A stretch of DNA of 64,000 nt from Rhodanobacteraceae bacterium (GCA_016713135.1 JADJPR010000022.1:310001-374000), one strand, 5' to 3'. Positions 17,482-27,020 are shown, counted from the stretch's first letter. Translations and numbers: made by a program. The notes: generated by a model not told the origin, from the letters alone.

Positions 17482-18872
17482 ATGCTGCCTGCACGCCCGC
17501 GCACCTTGCTGTCGCTTGCCCTCACCCTCTCCCTGCCGATGTTCGCGGCCGCCGCGGATGCCGATCGCTGGGAGATCCCGGTGGCGGTCAGGACCCTCGA
17601 CAATGGCCTGACGGTGGTCGTTTCGAGGACCGCAGCGCGCCGGTCGTCGGCGTCAGCGTGGTCTACAAGGTCGGTATGCGGCTGGAGCCGAAGAACCGTA
17701 CCGGTTTCGCGCACCTGTTCGAGCACCTGATGTTCGAGGGCACGCCGAACGCGCCGGAAGGCACCTTCGACAAGGTCATCACCGGCGGCGGCGGCCGCAA
17801 CAACGGCTCCACCCGGCCGGACTACACCAACTACATCGAAGTGGCACCGGCCTCCGCGCTGGAGCCCATCCTGTGGCTGGAGGCGGACCGCATGACTACC
17901 CTGGACTTCAACGAGAAGACCCTGAAGAACCAGCAGGACGTGGTCAAGGAAGAGATCCGCGTCAACGTGAAGAACCAGCCCTACGGCGGCTTCATGTGGA
18001 TCGACATCTCGCAGCACGCCTTCCAGAAGTGGGAGAACAACCACGACGGTTACGGCAGCTTCGTCGACCTGGACAACGCCAGCCTGGACGACGTGCGCGC
18101 CTTCCACCGCGACTATTACGGCCCGAACAACGCCGTGATCGCGATGGCCGGCGACATCAGCGCCGAGGAAGGCTTCAAGCTGGCCGAGAAGTACTTCGGC
18201 AAGATCGAGCGCCGCGAGACGCCGCCGCCCCCGGATGTGAGCGAGCCGTTGAACACCAAGGAAAAACGCATCACCCAGGCTGACGACCTGGCCCAGGTGC
18301 CGGCGGTGGCCGTTGCGTGGAAAATCGCCGAGCGCGGCAGCCCGGACCAGGCGCCGTTCGCGGTGCTCGCCGAAGTGCTCGCCGGCGGCGATGCCTCGCG
18401 CATGTACCAGGGTCTGGTGAAGGGCAAGGAAATGGCCCTGAACATCGATTTCCTGTTCGGCCTTACCAGCCCCTTCGAGTTCGACGGCCCGACCCTGTTG
18501 ACGCTGTTCGCGCTGTACAAGCCGAACGTCACCAGCGAGCAGCTGATCGCGGAGATGGACGCGCAGATCGCGAAGATCGTCGCCGAAGGGGTCTCCGACG
18601 AGGAGCTCGCGCGGGTCAAGACCGGAATGCTCGCGGACTGGAACAACGGCAACGAGAGCCTGCTGAGCCGCGCCGACAACCTGGCGATCTTCCAGGCGCT
18701 GTGGGGCGACGCGAAGGTCATCAACCAGGTGCCGGGCTGGATCGAAGGCGTGACCTCCGACGACTTGAAACGTGTCGCGAAGAAGTACCTGACCGCCGAG
18801 AACCGCACCGTCATCGATCGCAAGCCGAAGGCCATGCTGGCCGACGCTGCCGCCAGCAAGAACGAGGGCTGA
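17482..18872 (+). CDS. M16 zinc metallopeptidase, catalytic subunit (frameshifted in this sequence)
   Basis: Insulinase-type periplasmic peptidase of about 463 residues. The frame from the ATG at 17482 gives a signal peptide and WEIPVAVRTLDNGLTVVVS; after about 17623 the homology continues one frame over as EDRSAPVVGVSVVYKVG, then HLFEHLMFEG with the zinc HxxEH motif. One base is missing near 17622-17624 (a GTTTC context), so the coordinates given join the two frames. The C-terminal half has the usual LARVKTGMLADWN segment. Downstream, after 5 bp, lies a second M16 gene without HxxEH, the common catalytic/non-catalytic pair. Confidence 0.88.
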
Positions 18873-18877
18873 GAACC

Positions 18878-20281
18878 ATGAACAAGACTCTGATCGCTGC
18901 GCTGATCGCCGCGCTGCTCGCCCCGGTCGCCTATGCCGACACCTTCGCCATGCCCAAGGACCTGCCAGCGTATGCGCCGGACAAGCCGCTGCCGGTACCG
19001 GAGATCGCCAAGAAGACGCTGGAAAACGGCCTCACCGTGTGGGTGCTGCCGCGCGATGGCGTGCCGCGCGTCGATTACGTGCTGGCGTTCAAGGGCGCGG
19101 GCCTCGCGGCGGATCCGGCGGACATGCCGGGCTTTGCGTCTACCCTTGCGAGCATGCTCAGCGAGGGCACCGAGAAGCGCGATTCCAAGGCGATCGCCGA
19201 GACCGCGCAGAGCTATGGCGGCAGCGTGGGCGCCGGCGCCGGCAACGACGGCCTGACCCTGTACGCCAATGCCACTGCCTCGAAGGCCGAGGCGATGATG
19301 CAGCTGCTGGCGCAGATCGCGCGCACGCCGAACTTCCCGGAAAAGGAAGTAGCTTTGGCCAAGGCGAATGCGCTGCAGGGTCTCAAGGCCGCCGAGGCGC
19401 AGCCCGGATTCCGCGCCTCGCGCGCGATCTCCAAGGCGGTCTATGGCGACCACCCGTATGCACGCACGCAGGCCACCGAGGAAGCGATCAACGCGGTCAC
19501 CCGCGAGAAGCTGCAGCAGGCCTATGCCGAGCGTATCCGCCCGGACCAGGCGCTGCTGGTGGTGACCGGACGCATCGAGGCCGAGGCCGCGTTCAAACTG
19601 GCAGAGTCTGCCCTTGGTGACTGGAAGGCCAGCGGCGACGCGCCCAAGGCCGCGCCAGCTGCGCGTACCGAGGCCGAACCGAGCTTCGTCCACCTGCCGC
19701 GCGAAGGCAGTGTGCAGTCCAGCGTGCGCATCGGCCGCCCGGCGATCCCGGCCACCCATGCGGACTACATCCCGCTGCGCCTGACCACCACCATCCTCGG
19801 CGGTGGATTCAGCAGCCGCCTGATGCAGAACCTGCGCGAAGACAAGGGCTACACCTATGGCGCGGGCGTGGGCTTCGGCGCCAATGCATCCGGCGGCTCC
19901 CTGATCGCCAGTTCCGACGTGCGCAACGAAGTCACCGGAAAGGCCGTCGGCGAGTTCTTCGCTGAGTACAAGCGCATCGGCGAGGAAGCGGTCAGTGCCG
20001 AAGAACTCGACATGAACAAGCGCTACGTCGCCGGCGGCTACTTGATCAGCAACCAGTTGCAGGGCGCAGTCGCCGGAACGCTGGCCGGCAACTGGCTTAT
20101 CGGCTTGCCGCCGGAGTTCCTCGGCGAGTTCGTGCCCAAGGTGCGCGAGGTCAGTGCCGAGCAGGTCCAGGCGATGGGCACCAAGTACTTCAAGCCTGAT
20201 GCGCAGTCCATCGTTGTCGTTGGCGACGAGGCGGTGGTCGAGCAACTGAAGGGCTACGGCAAGTTCGAGGACGTCCACTGA
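18878..20281 (+). CDS. M16 peptidase-like protein, non-catalytic partner
   Basis: A 467-residue exported protein (signal MNKTLIAALIAALLAPVAYA) with two insulinase-like domains. At the position where the catalytic partner has HxxEH it reads GFASTLASMLSEGT, lacking the zinc ligands, while the second domain keeps TTTILGGGFSSRLMQNLRED and KGYTYGAGVGFGA, which is the Arg/Tyr pair used for substrate binding. It starts five bases after the upstream stop and is preceded by GAGAACC. Such inactive subunits pair with an HxxEH subunit in a heterodimer. Confidence 0.9.
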   Translation: MNKTLIAALIAALLAPVAYADTFAMPKDLPAYAPDKPLPVPEIAKKTLENGLTVWVLPRDGVPRVDYVLAFKGAGLAADPADMPGFASTLASMLSEGTEKRDSKAIAETAQSYGGSVGAGAGNDGLTLYANATASKAEAMMQLLAQIARTPNFPEKEVALAKANALQGLKAAEAQPGFRASRAISKAVYGDHPYARTQATEEAINAVTREKLQQAYAERIRPDQALLVVTGRIEAEAAFKLAESALGDWKASGDAPKAAPAARTEAEPSFVHLPREGSVQSSVRIGRPAIPATHADYIPLRLTTTILGGGFSSRLMQNLREDKGYTYGAGVGFGANASGGSLIASSDVRNEVTGKAVGEFFAEYKRIGEEAVSAEELDMNKRYVAGGYLISNQLQGAVAGTLAGNWLIGLPPEFLGEFVPKVREVSAEQVQAMGTKYFKPDAQSIVVVGDEAVVEQLKGYGKFEDVH

Positions 20282-20290
20282 GTTCGCGCA

Positions 20291-20320
20291 TGCCGCCACC
20301 GCCTCAGCGCGGTGGCGGCA
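20291..20320. terminator. Hairpin at the end of the M16 operon
   Basis: TGCCGCCACCG (20291-20301) pairs over all 11 bases with CGGTGGCGGCA (20310-20320), loop 8 nt, ten bases after the M16 stop. It overlaps the last codons of the convergent gene. There is no T-run, so termination may need Rho. Confidence 0.4.
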
Positions 20321-20708
20321 GCCGCTGGTCCACGTTGCGCCGCGCGCGCGACATCTGGCGTTCGGCCCAGCGCTTCAGCACCTTCGCCCGGCGGGCTCCA
20401 GCCTGCGGGTCGCGCAGCACTTCCTCGACGTTGTTCAACACGCTGTCGACCGGCCCGTGAGCCTGGCTCGACGGGCCGCGGGCGGCTGCCCACAAGTCGA
20501 TCCATTCATCGCTGCGGCGCCCGAAATCGAGCACGGCGCGAAAGTAGCGCGGCTCCTGGCGCTTGCTCAGCGCCGCATCGAGCAGGGCGGCGGCTAGAGA
20601 CAGCGGACTGAGCGCCAGGTCGCGCGCCGCTTCGATGAGCAGTTTCAGTTGCAGCACCAGGACGTCGCGCGCCAGCACGCGCTCATGAGAGACCGGCGGT
20701 TCGTGCAT
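20304..20708 (-). CDS. Conserved hypothetical, mostly helical protein
   Basis: A 134-residue protein starting MHEPPVSHERVLARDVLVLQ, with no signal peptide and no membrane segment. It is predicted helical throughout, with DLALSPLSLAAALLDAAL, RYFRAVLDFGRRSDEWIDLW and a basic C-terminus (KVLKRWAERQMSRARR). It is convergent with the M16 pair and is followed on its own strand only by distant genes. I do not recognise the family. The TTG 15 bases upstream is a possible alternative start but has no better ribosome-binding site. Confidence 0.6.
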   Translation of the reverse strand: MHEPPVSHERVLARDVLVLQLKLLIEAARDLALSPLSLAAALLDAALSKRQEPRYFRAVLDFGRRSDEWIDLWAAARGPSSQAHGPVDSVLNNVEEVLRDPQAGARRAKVLKRWAERQMSRARRNVDQRLPPPR

Positions 20709-20781
20709 GGTGGTCGCAAGCAAGGAGGGACGCCGAGCATAGTCGGCGTCCCACGAGCATGGCAGTGACGGAAGGCGCGGG

Positions 20782-21900
20782 TCAGCCTTCCGGTGTCAGC
20801 TTCAGCAGGCGTGCGCCGCCACCATCCTCCAGCAACCAGATCGCTCCATCCGGCCCCTGCTCCACTTCGCGGATGCGCTCGCCCATGGCGTAGCGCGCCG
20901 CCTCGCGTGCGCTCGTGCCGTCGATCTCGACGCGCACCAGCGCCTTGGAGCCCATCCCAGCGATCAGCGCATCGCCCGTCCAGTCGGCGAACATCTCGCC
21001 GCGGTAGAAAATGAAATCGCCGGGCGCGATCACCGGGGTCCAGCTGATCTCCGGCGCGTTGAATTCCGGACGGGTGTCGTGGTCGGGAATGTCGCGGCCG
21101 TCATAGTGGCTGCCGTTGGAGACCACCGGCCAGCCGTAGTTCGATCCGCGCTCGATCAGGTTGAACTCGTCGCCACCGGCAGGACCGTGCTCGATCTCCC
21201 ACAAGCGCCCCTGTGCATCGAAGGCGATACCCAGCGGATTGCGCAATCCGAGCGCCCAGATCTGCGCGGTCACGCCGCCCTTGTCGCTGAAGGGATTGTC
21301 GCCGGGCACGCTGCCGTCATCGTTCAGGCGCACCATCTTGCCCAGATTGCCGCTCATGTCCTGCGCCGGGTCGAAATGCTGGCGATCGCCGGAACTGATG
21401 TAGAGGTGGCCATCCGGGCTCAAGGCGATGCGGTGGCCGAAATGACCGCGTCCGCTCATTTTTGGCGACTGGCGCCAGATCACCGCCAAATCGGTGAGCG
21501 CGCCGCCGCCGGCATCGTCCAGCGCCAACTTCGCGCGTGCCACTGCAGCACCGATCTTGCCGTCTTCGCCCGCCTCCGCATAGCTCAGGTAAACCCACTT
21601 GTTTTCCGCGAATTTCGGGTGCAGGACGACGTCGCCGAAGCCACCCTGGCCGCCATAGGCCACCTTGGGCACGCCACTGATGTCGCCAGTCGCGCCACCG
21701 ATGGCGTGCAGCTTGAGCCGGCCCTGCTTCTCGGTCACCAGCAAGCGCCCGTCCGGCAGGAAGGCCATCGCCCAGGGCTCGTCGAACGTCGCCACTTCCT
21801 CGACCTTGAATGGCGCGGGGGAAGCCGGCGGCGCATCGGCGAAACTGCAGGCGTTGAGCGCCAGGCAGAGCGTGGCGGTGAGCAGCGTGGGACGGAACAT
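20782..21900 (-). CDS. PQQ-dependent sugar dehydrogenase (aldose dehydrogenase type), lipoprotein
   Basis: A 372-residue exported protein of the glucose/sorbosone dehydrogenase (GSDH) six-bladed propeller family, related to soluble aldose sugar dehydrogenases that use PQQ. The N-terminus (MFRPTLLTATLCLALNAC) carries a lipobox LNAC, so it is probably anchored at the outer or inner membrane. Family motifs are EPWAMAFLPDGRLLVTEK, GGQGGFGDVVLHPKF, SGRGHFGHRIALSPDGHLY (catalytic His region), ALGLRNPLGIAFD and EHGPAGGDEFN. No PQQ synthesis genes are in the window. Confidence 0.9.
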   Translation of the reverse strand: MFRPTLLTATLCLALNACSFADAPPASPAPFKVEEVATFDEPWAMAFLPDGRLLVTEKQGRLKLHAIGGATGDISGVPKVAYGGQGGFGDVVLHPKFAENKWVYLSYAEAGEDGKIGAAVARAKLALDDAGGGALTDLAVIWRQSPKMSGRGHFGHRIALSPDGHLYISSGDRQHFDPAQDMSGNLGKMVRLNDDGSVPGDNPFSDKGGVTAQIWALGLRNPLGIAFDAQGRLWEIEHGPAGGDEFNLIERGSNYGWPVVSNGSHYDGRDIPDHDTRPEFNAPEISWTPVIAPGDFIFYRGEMFADWTGDALIAGMGSKALVRVEIDGTSAREAARYAMGERIREVEQGPDGAIWLLEDGGGARLLKLTPEG

Positions 21901-22049
21901 GGCGGGCTCCAGATGTTCTTCGCGAAATCACTATTTTGGCACGCACCCGCGCCATGCCGGCGTCAAGGGCGCCTTGCACGGTTAACATGGGCGCAGCGCA
22001 ACGCGAAGTCGCCCCTTGGGCCGCGCGGCCTGTTTTTCTTGTCGGCATA

Positions 22050-22153
22050 GGACGCCAAGGACGCAAAGACGAGCAGGGAAAATGCGCGCACCGGCGGGCA
22101 AAATCAGGCCAGTCGGCAGATTGCTCTTCTTGGCGTCCTTTGCGTCCTTTGCG
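22050..22153. repeat. GGACGCAAAG decamer inverted repeats upstream of a flavoprotein gene
   Basis: GGACGCCAAGGACGCAAAG at 22050-22068 faces the near-complement at 22129-22153, which holds three CTTTGCGTC/CTTGGCGTC units. The arms pair at 17 of 19 positions around a 60-nt loop. The right arm ends 26 bp before the start at 22180, so it would lie in the 5' leader of that gene. Confidence 0.55.
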
Positions 22154-22179
22154 GATCCAACGCATTTGGAATCTGGACC

Positions 22180-23364
22180 ATGACGACGCATCTATTCGAC
22201 GCGATCATCCTCGGCGGCGGCGCCGCCGGGCTGATGTGCGCGCTGACCGCCGGCCGGCGCGGGCGCCGGGCGCTGGTGATCGAGCACGCCAACCGGGTCG
22301 GCAAGAAGATCCTGATGTCCGGCGGCGGGCGCTGCAACTTCACCAATGTCGGCACCGCGCCAGGGAACTTCCTGTCGGCCAATCCGCATTTCTGCAAGTC
22401 GGCGCTAGCGCGCTACCGGCCGGCGGATTTCATCTCGATGGTCGAGCGCCACGGCATCGGCTTCCACGAGAAGGAACTCGGCCAGCTGTTCTGCAACGAC
22501 TCGTCGAAGCAGATCGTCGCGATGCTGCTCACCGAATGCGCGCAGGCCGGTGTGCGCATCGAAACCGGCTGTGCGGTGAGCGCGGTCGCCCGGGTCGACG
22601 ACGCATTCCGGGTCGACTGCACCCTGGGCCCGGTGACCGCGCCGTCGCTGGTGGTGGCCACCGGAGGCCTGTCGATCCCGTCGATGGGCGCCAGCGGCTT
22701 CGGCTATGACCTCGCGCGCCAGTTCGGCCACCGCGTGCTGCCGACACGCGCGGGCCTGGTGCCTTTGACGCTGACCGGCTCGCACCTGGAGCATTGGAGT
22801 CCGCTCAGTGGCGTGTCGCTGCCGGTGCGCGCCAGCGCCGGGCGCACACGCTTCGAGCACGACATGCTGCTGACGCATCGCGGCCTGAGCGGCCCGGCGA
22901 TCCTGCAGATCTCCAGCTACTGGCAACCCGGCGATCTATTGCGAATCGATTTGCTGCCGGGCCGGGATCCGCTCGAGTACCTGCTCGCCGCGCAGAAGCA
23001 GCGGCCGGCGGCGGGCCTGCCTGGCGCGCTCGCCGAGGCGCTGCCGAAGCGCTTCGCCCAGCGCTTCGCCGAGTTGTATGCGGACGAACGCCCGCTGCGC
23101 CAGTTCAACAAGCCGGAACTGACGGCATTGGCGGCGCGCCTGGCCGACTGGCCGGTGGTCCCGAGCGGCACCGAGGGCTATCGCACCGCCGAGGTCACCC
23201 TCGGCGGCGTCGACACCGACCAGGTATCGTCGTCCACCATGATGTCGAAGGAGGTGACCGGGCTGCACTTCGTCGGCGAGGTGCTGGATGTCACCGGCCA
23301 CCTCGGCGGCTACAACTTCCAGTGGGCCTGGGCCTCCGGACACGCTGCCGGCAGCGCCATCTGA
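22180..23364 (+). CDS. HI0933/BaiN-family flavoprotein
   Basis: A 394-residue FAD/NAD(P)-dependent oxidoreductase of the YhiN/HI0933 group, whose members are widespread and mostly uncharacterised. It begins with a Rossmann FAD motif (AIILGGGAAGLMCALTAGRR) and the family signature KKILMSGGGRCNFTN near residue 46. Later segments are VVATGGLSIPSMGASGFGYD and the C-terminal GLHFVGEVLDVTGHLGGYN and FQWAWASGHAAG, where FAD closes. No signal peptide. It is followed by a second flavoprotein gene after a 62-bp gap. Confidence 0.9.
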   Translation: MTTHLFDAIILGGGAAGLMCALTAGRRGRRALVIEHANRVGKKILMSGGGRCNFTNVGTAPGNFLSANPHFCKSALARYRPADFISMVERHGIGFHEKELGQLFCNDSSKQIVAMLLTECAQAGVRIETGCAVSAVARVDDAFRVDCTLGPVTAPSLVVATGGLSIPSMGASGFGYDLARQFGHRVLPTRAGLVPLTLTGSHLEHWSPLSGVSLPVRASAGRTRFEHDMLLTHRGLSGPAILQISSYWQPGDLLRIDLLPGRDPLEYLLAAQKQRPAAGLPGALAEALPKRFAQRFAELYADERPLRQFNKPELTALAARLADWPVVPSGTEGYRTAEVTLGGVDTDQVSSSTMMSKEVTGLHFVGEVLDVTGHLGGYNFQWAWASGHAAGSAI

Positions 23365-23426
23365 GAACTTGCGCCCGCGGCGCCGCTCCCCGAGCATCCG
23401 CGACCGCCCGGGACCGAACCACGACC

Positions 23427-25028
23427 ATGCTGCGCCTCACCGAGATCAAGCTGCCGCTCGACCACCCGCCGGAGGCGCTGCGCGCGGCGATCCTCGAGCG
23501 CCTGGGCGTGCCGGACGCGCAACTGGCCGGCTTCAAGGTCTACAAGCGCAGCTATGACGCACGCAAGCGCTCGGCGATCCTGTTGATCTACACGGTCGAT
23601 GTGGAACTCGCGCCAGCGACCGAAACATCGCTGCTCCAACGCGGCGTGCCGCACCTGGTCGCCAGCCCGGACCAGCGCTACCGCTTTGTCGCGCATGCGC
23701 CGCCCGGCCTGAGCGAACGCCCGGTGATCATCGGCTTTGGCCCCTGCGGCCTGTTCGCGGCGCTGATCCTGGCGCAGAGCGGATTCCGGCCGATCGTGCT
23801 CGAGCGCGGCCGTGCGGTGCGCCAGCGCACCAAGGACACCTGGGGCCTGTGGCGGCAGCAGCGACTGGACCCGGAGTCCAATGTCCAGTTCGGCGAAGGC
23901 GGCGCCGGGACATTCTCCGACGGCAAGCTCTACAGCCAGATCAAGGATCCGCAGCATTACGGGCGCAAGGTGCTGGAGGAATTCGTCAAAGCTGGCGCGC
24001 CGGACGAAATCCTGTACGTGAGCAAGCCGCATATCGGCACCTTCCGCCTGGTCAGCATGGTCGAGCGCATGCGCGCCGGGATCATCGCGCTCGGCGGCGA
24101 GATTCGCTTCGAGGCGCGCGTCGAGGACCTGCTGCTGGACGATTCGCACGCGGTGCGAGGCTTGCGCCTGGCGGATGGCGAAGAACTCGCATGCCGCCAC
24201 GTCGTGCTGGCCATCGGCCACAGCGCGCGCGACACCTTCCGCATGCTGTACGCGCGCGGTGTGCACATCGATGCCAAGCCTTTCTCGATCGGCTTCCGCA
24301 TCGAGCATCCGCAATCGCTGGTGGACCAGGCGCGCTTCGGCGCATTCGCCGGGCATCCGCTGCTGGGCGCCGCCGACTACAAGCTGGTGCATCACTGCGG
24401 CAACGGGCGCTCGGTCTACAGTTTCTGCATGTGCCCGGGGGGCACTGTGGTGGCGGCCACGTCCGAGGCCGGCCAGGTGGTCACCAACGGCATGAGCCAG
24501 TATTCGCGCAACGAGCGCAACGCGAATGCCGGCCTGGTCGTGGGGATCAGCCCGGCCGACTACCCCGGCGATCCGTTGGCCGGCATCGAGTTCCAGCGTC
24601 GGCTCGAAAAGCACGCCTTCGAGCTTGGCGGCGGCGGCTATATCGCGCCGGGCCAGCGGGTCGCCGACTTCCTCCAAGGGATCCCCTCGCGCGGCTTCGG
24701 CGGGGTGGAGCCGTCCTACAAACCCGGCGTGCTGCCCTGCGATCTCGCGACCGCCCTGCCCGGCTACGCCATCGCGGCGATCCGCGAGGCGATCCCGGCG
24801 CTCGACCGCCAGCTGAAGGGCTTCGCGCTCGGCGATGCGGTGCTGACCGGCGTCGAGACCCGCACCTCCTCGCCCATCCGCATCCAGCGCGGCGAGCACT
24901 ACCAGAGCGTCAACACGCCGGGCCTGTACCCGGCCGGCGAAGGCGCCAGTTACGCCGGCGGCATCTACTCGGCGGCCATCGACGGCATCGAGGTGGCGCA
25001 GGCGGTGGCGCTGGCGATGACCCGGTGA
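23427..25028 (+). CDS. NAD(FAD)-utilising dehydrogenase family protein
   Basis: A 533-residue flavoprotein. The N-terminal 90 residues form a small alpha/beta domain (MLRLTEIKLPLDHPPEALRA, KVYKRSYDARKRSAILLIYT), after which a FAD-binding fold starts at VIIGFGPCGLFAALILAQSG. Family motifs include NVQFGEGGAGTFSDGKLY, SFCMCPGGTVVAAT and the C-terminal GLYPAGEGASYAGGIYSAA. The function of this family is not established. The long in-frame upstream extension overlaps the previous gene and is rejected. Its stop overlaps the GTG start of the RluA-type gene. Confidence 0.88.
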   Translation: MLRLTEIKLPLDHPPEALRAAILERLGVPDAQLAGFKVYKRSYDARKRSAILLIYTVDVELAPATETSLLQRGVPHLVASPDQRYRFVAHAPPGLSERPVIIGFGPCGLFAALILAQSGFRPIVLERGRAVRQRTKDTWGLWRQQRLDPESNVQFGEGGAGTFSDGKLYSQIKDPQHYGRKVLEEFVKAGAPDEILYVSKPHIGTFRLVSMVERMRAGIIALGGEIRFEARVEDLLLDDSHAVRGLRLADGEELACRHVVLAIGHSARDTFRMLYARGVHIDAKPFSIGFRIEHPQSLVDQARFGAFAGHPLLGAADYKLVHHCGNGRSVYSFCMCPGGTVVAATSEAGQVVTNGMSQYSRNERNANAGLVVGISPADYPGDPLAGIEFQRRLEKHAFELGGGGYIAPGQRVADFLQGIPSRGFGGVEPSYKPGVLPCDLATALPGYAIAAIREAIPALDRQLKGFALGDAVLTGVETRTSSPIRIQRGEHYQSVNTPGLYPAGEGASYAGGIYSAAIDGIEVAQAVALAMTR

Positions 25029-25960
25029 ACCGGCCGCGCTTCCGCCTGCCGCCGCTGCCCGGATACCTGTCCTGTCGCAAGGTACTGACCGCGCCGTTCG
25101 AGGGCTCGTTGATCGACGCGATGTGCGCGCACTATGCCGAGGTGCCGCGCCAAGAACTGGAGCAGCGCTTCGCCCAGCGGCATGTGTTCGGCGAGGACGG
25201 CCAGCCGGTGGCTGCCGACCTGCCCTTCCGCGCGCCGTTCGAGGTGCACTACTACCGGCCCTTCGCCGAAGCGCCGATTCCGGTGCGCGAAGCGATCCTG
25301 CACGAAGACGAATACCTCATCGCGGTCGACAAACCGCACTTCCTGCCGGTGCATCCGGCGGGCAAATACCTGCGGGAAACCCTGGTCGAGCGCCTGCGCC
25401 AGCGGCTCGGTTGCGCCGACCTGTCGCCGTTGCACCGGCTGGACCGCGCCACCGCCGGCGTGGTCTTGTTCGCGCGTCATGCGGCCACCCGCGGCGCTTA
25501 CCAGAACCGGTTTCGCGACCGCCTGGTCGAGAAGCGCTACGAGGCCTGGGCGCCGCCGCTGCCGGAGCGAGTGTTTCCTCTCGACTACGCTTCACGCCTG
25601 GAGCGCCACGCCGACGGCTTCCGCAGCGAGGAAGTCCCGGGCGAGCCGAACGCGCACACCCGCATCGAGGTGATCGAGCGCGGTGAGACGCTGTGGCGCT
25701 ACGCCTTGTATCCCAGCAGCGGCCAGATGCACCAGCTGCGCGCCCAGATGTCCGCACTCGGCGCGCCGATCGTCAACGACGACTGGTACCCGGTGGCGCA
25801 GCCGAGCGGCCCGGATGATTACTCGCGGCCGCTGCAACTGCTGGCTGAAAGTCTGGCCTTCGACGATCCCGTAACGGGGGCGCGGCGCGAATTCCGCAGC
25901 GACATCCGGCTGAGTCGCCGTGTGCAGATCGAAACTCAGTACCTTGGGAACCGAGCGTAG
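25025..25960 (+). CDS. RluA-family RNA pseudouridine synthase
   Basis: A 311-residue pseudouridine synthase. The catalytic motif is LHRLDRATAGVVLF near residue 138, with the essential Asp, followed by YEAWAPPLPE, and SGQMHQLRAQMSALGAPI toward the C-terminus. There is no N-terminal S4 domain of usual length. The closest type appears to be the YqcB/TruC or RluA group acting on tRNA or 23S rRNA, but the exact site cannot be assigned. The GTG at 25025 overlaps the previous stop (GTGA), indicating coupling. Confidence 0.9.
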   Translation: MNRPRFRLPPLPGYLSCRKVLTAPFEGSLIDAMCAHYAEVPRQELEQRFAQRHVFGEDGQPVAADLPFRAPFEVHYYRPFAEAPIPVREAILHEDEYLIAVDKPHFLPVHPAGKYLRETLVERLRQRLGCADLSPLHRLDRATAGVVLFARHAATRGAYQNRFRDRLVEKRYEAWAPPLPERVFPLDYASRLERHADGFRSEEVPGEPNAHTRIEVIERGETLWRYALYPSSGQMHQLRAQMSALGAPIVNDDWYPVAQPSGPDDYSRPLQLLAESLAFDDPVTGARREFRSDIRLSRRVQIETQYLGNRA

Positions 25961-26027
25961 CCCGATGTGCGGCGCCAGCCGCTCACCGGGTACTTGCCGC
26001 AAGCGCCCGGTAAACGCGCGGGCTACG
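25956..26027. repeat. REP-like nested inverted repeat after the pseudouridine synthase gene
   Basis: CGTAGCCCG (25956-25964) and CGGGCTACG (26019-26027) form the outer arms; ACCGGG (25986-25991) and CCCGGT (26006-26011) form an inner pair. The layout GTAGCCCG...CGGGCTAC resembles dispersed palindromic elements of gammaproteobacteria. The left arm overlaps the stop codon of the preceding gene, so it could serve as its transcript end. Confidence 0.6.
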
Positions 26028-26125
26028 CGACTCGACCCGCGGCAAGCCGAAGTTCGGGTCCAGTTCGTTCCAGCATTCACCGCGCCGATCGCCAACGAGG
26101 GAACGATCACCGCGAGGAGAGTCGC

Positions 26126-26683
26126 TCAAGGCCGCCAGTTGGCGTGCGCCTCCCAGAAGGCCACGCTGCGCCGGTAGGCTTCGCGGTCCAGCGCCACGCC
26201 CGAACCGCCTTCGGCCACACCCAGCGCATTGCGCATCATTGTGATCGGCACCATCGGGATCTCGTCAGGCGCCATCGTGTAGAGGCAACCGACGATGCCC
26301 CAGTCGGCATCGATTGGCGTGCCTTCCTTCGCCAACTGCGCGCGGCTGTAGAGAATCGGCAGCAAGTACGCCGCCACCGGCGGCTCCAGGCCCTCGAACC
26401 AGCGCACCAGCACCGGCAATTCCTCGCGCGTACGCGCCTCGTAGCCACTGCGCAGCCGGTGGCGGTTCTCGTCCGTGATGGCGATCACCGAACAGCGCGT
26501 CGATGTCCAGTTGCGATGCGCATGCAGCACGCAGAACGGCGCATAGCCGGAGATCACGCGTTCCGGCGCGCGCGCGTTGAGCTGGTCGACGAACTCCTCG
26601 GCGCTGCAGTCCTGGATGGCCGTGATGCGCCGGTCGCGCGGGAACAATCGGGCGCGGGCGAATTCGGTCATCGCAATCGACAT
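26126..26683 (-). CDS. DUF3228 family protein
   Basis: A 185-residue cytoplasmic protein of unknown function. It has the family-type start FARARLFPRDRRITAIQDCS, then EEFVDQLNARAPERVISGYA and PFCVLHAHRNWT near residue 48, a central EGLEPPVAAYLLPILYSRAQ, and a C-terminal MVPITMMRNALGVAEGGSGV. The ATG at 26683 is preceded by GAGGA at about 9 nt; the in-frame ATG at 26671 has no ribosome-binding site. A 72-codon frame lies 12 bp upstream on the same strand and may be co-transcribed. Confidence 0.82.
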   Translation of the reverse strand: MSIAMTEFARARLFPRDRRITAIQDCSAEEFVDQLNARAPERVISGYAPFCVLHAHRNWTSTRCSVIAITDENRHRLRSGYEARTREELPVLVRWFEGLEPPVAAYLLPILYSRAQLAKEGTPIDADWGIVGCLYTMAPDEIPMVPITMMRNALGVAEGGSGVALDREAYRRSVAFWEAHANWRP

Positions 26684-26695
26684 GCAGTGGATTCC

Positions 26696-26914
26696 TCACT
26701 GGAAAGTGCGCGAAAGCTCCGACAGCTCCTGCGGCGTCCGGGCTTCGCCGGAGTGGATGATCGCATCCACCTGCTCCGGCGTGATCGGATCGCGCCAGGG
26801 GCTGTCCACATTGTTGCGATAGACCCGCGTACGCAGGGTCAGTGTCGCCTGGTTGAGCTTCTGCCCCGGCCAGTCGATCTGCGGAGCGTCGTTCGACCAG
26901 CGCACGCAGCCCAA
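26696..26914 (-). CDS. Small hypothetical protein
   Basis: A 72-residue frame, soluble and rich in polar residues, with LTLRTRVYRNNVDSPWRDPI and TPEQVDAIIHSGEARTPQEL. It reads like a compact alpha/beta protein and sits 12 bp before the DUF3228 start on the same strand. The start is a TTG at 26914 or possibly the GTG at 26905; neither has a clear Shine-Dalgarno. Family unknown; moderate confidence that it is real, based on spacing and non-biased composition. Confidence 0.5.
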   Translation of the reverse strand: MGCVRWSNDAPQIDWPGQKLNQATLTLRTRVYRNNVDSPWRDPITPEQVDAIIHSGEARTPQELSELSRTFQ

Positions 26915-27020
26915 CGCCGGTCAAGCGCGGCCAGACGTGGGCGGCCGACTTGCGATGATCTCGCGATACGCCTGCCGGGGGCGAATGTGTATCGTCATCG
27001 CCCCGGAACGAGACAACGCC

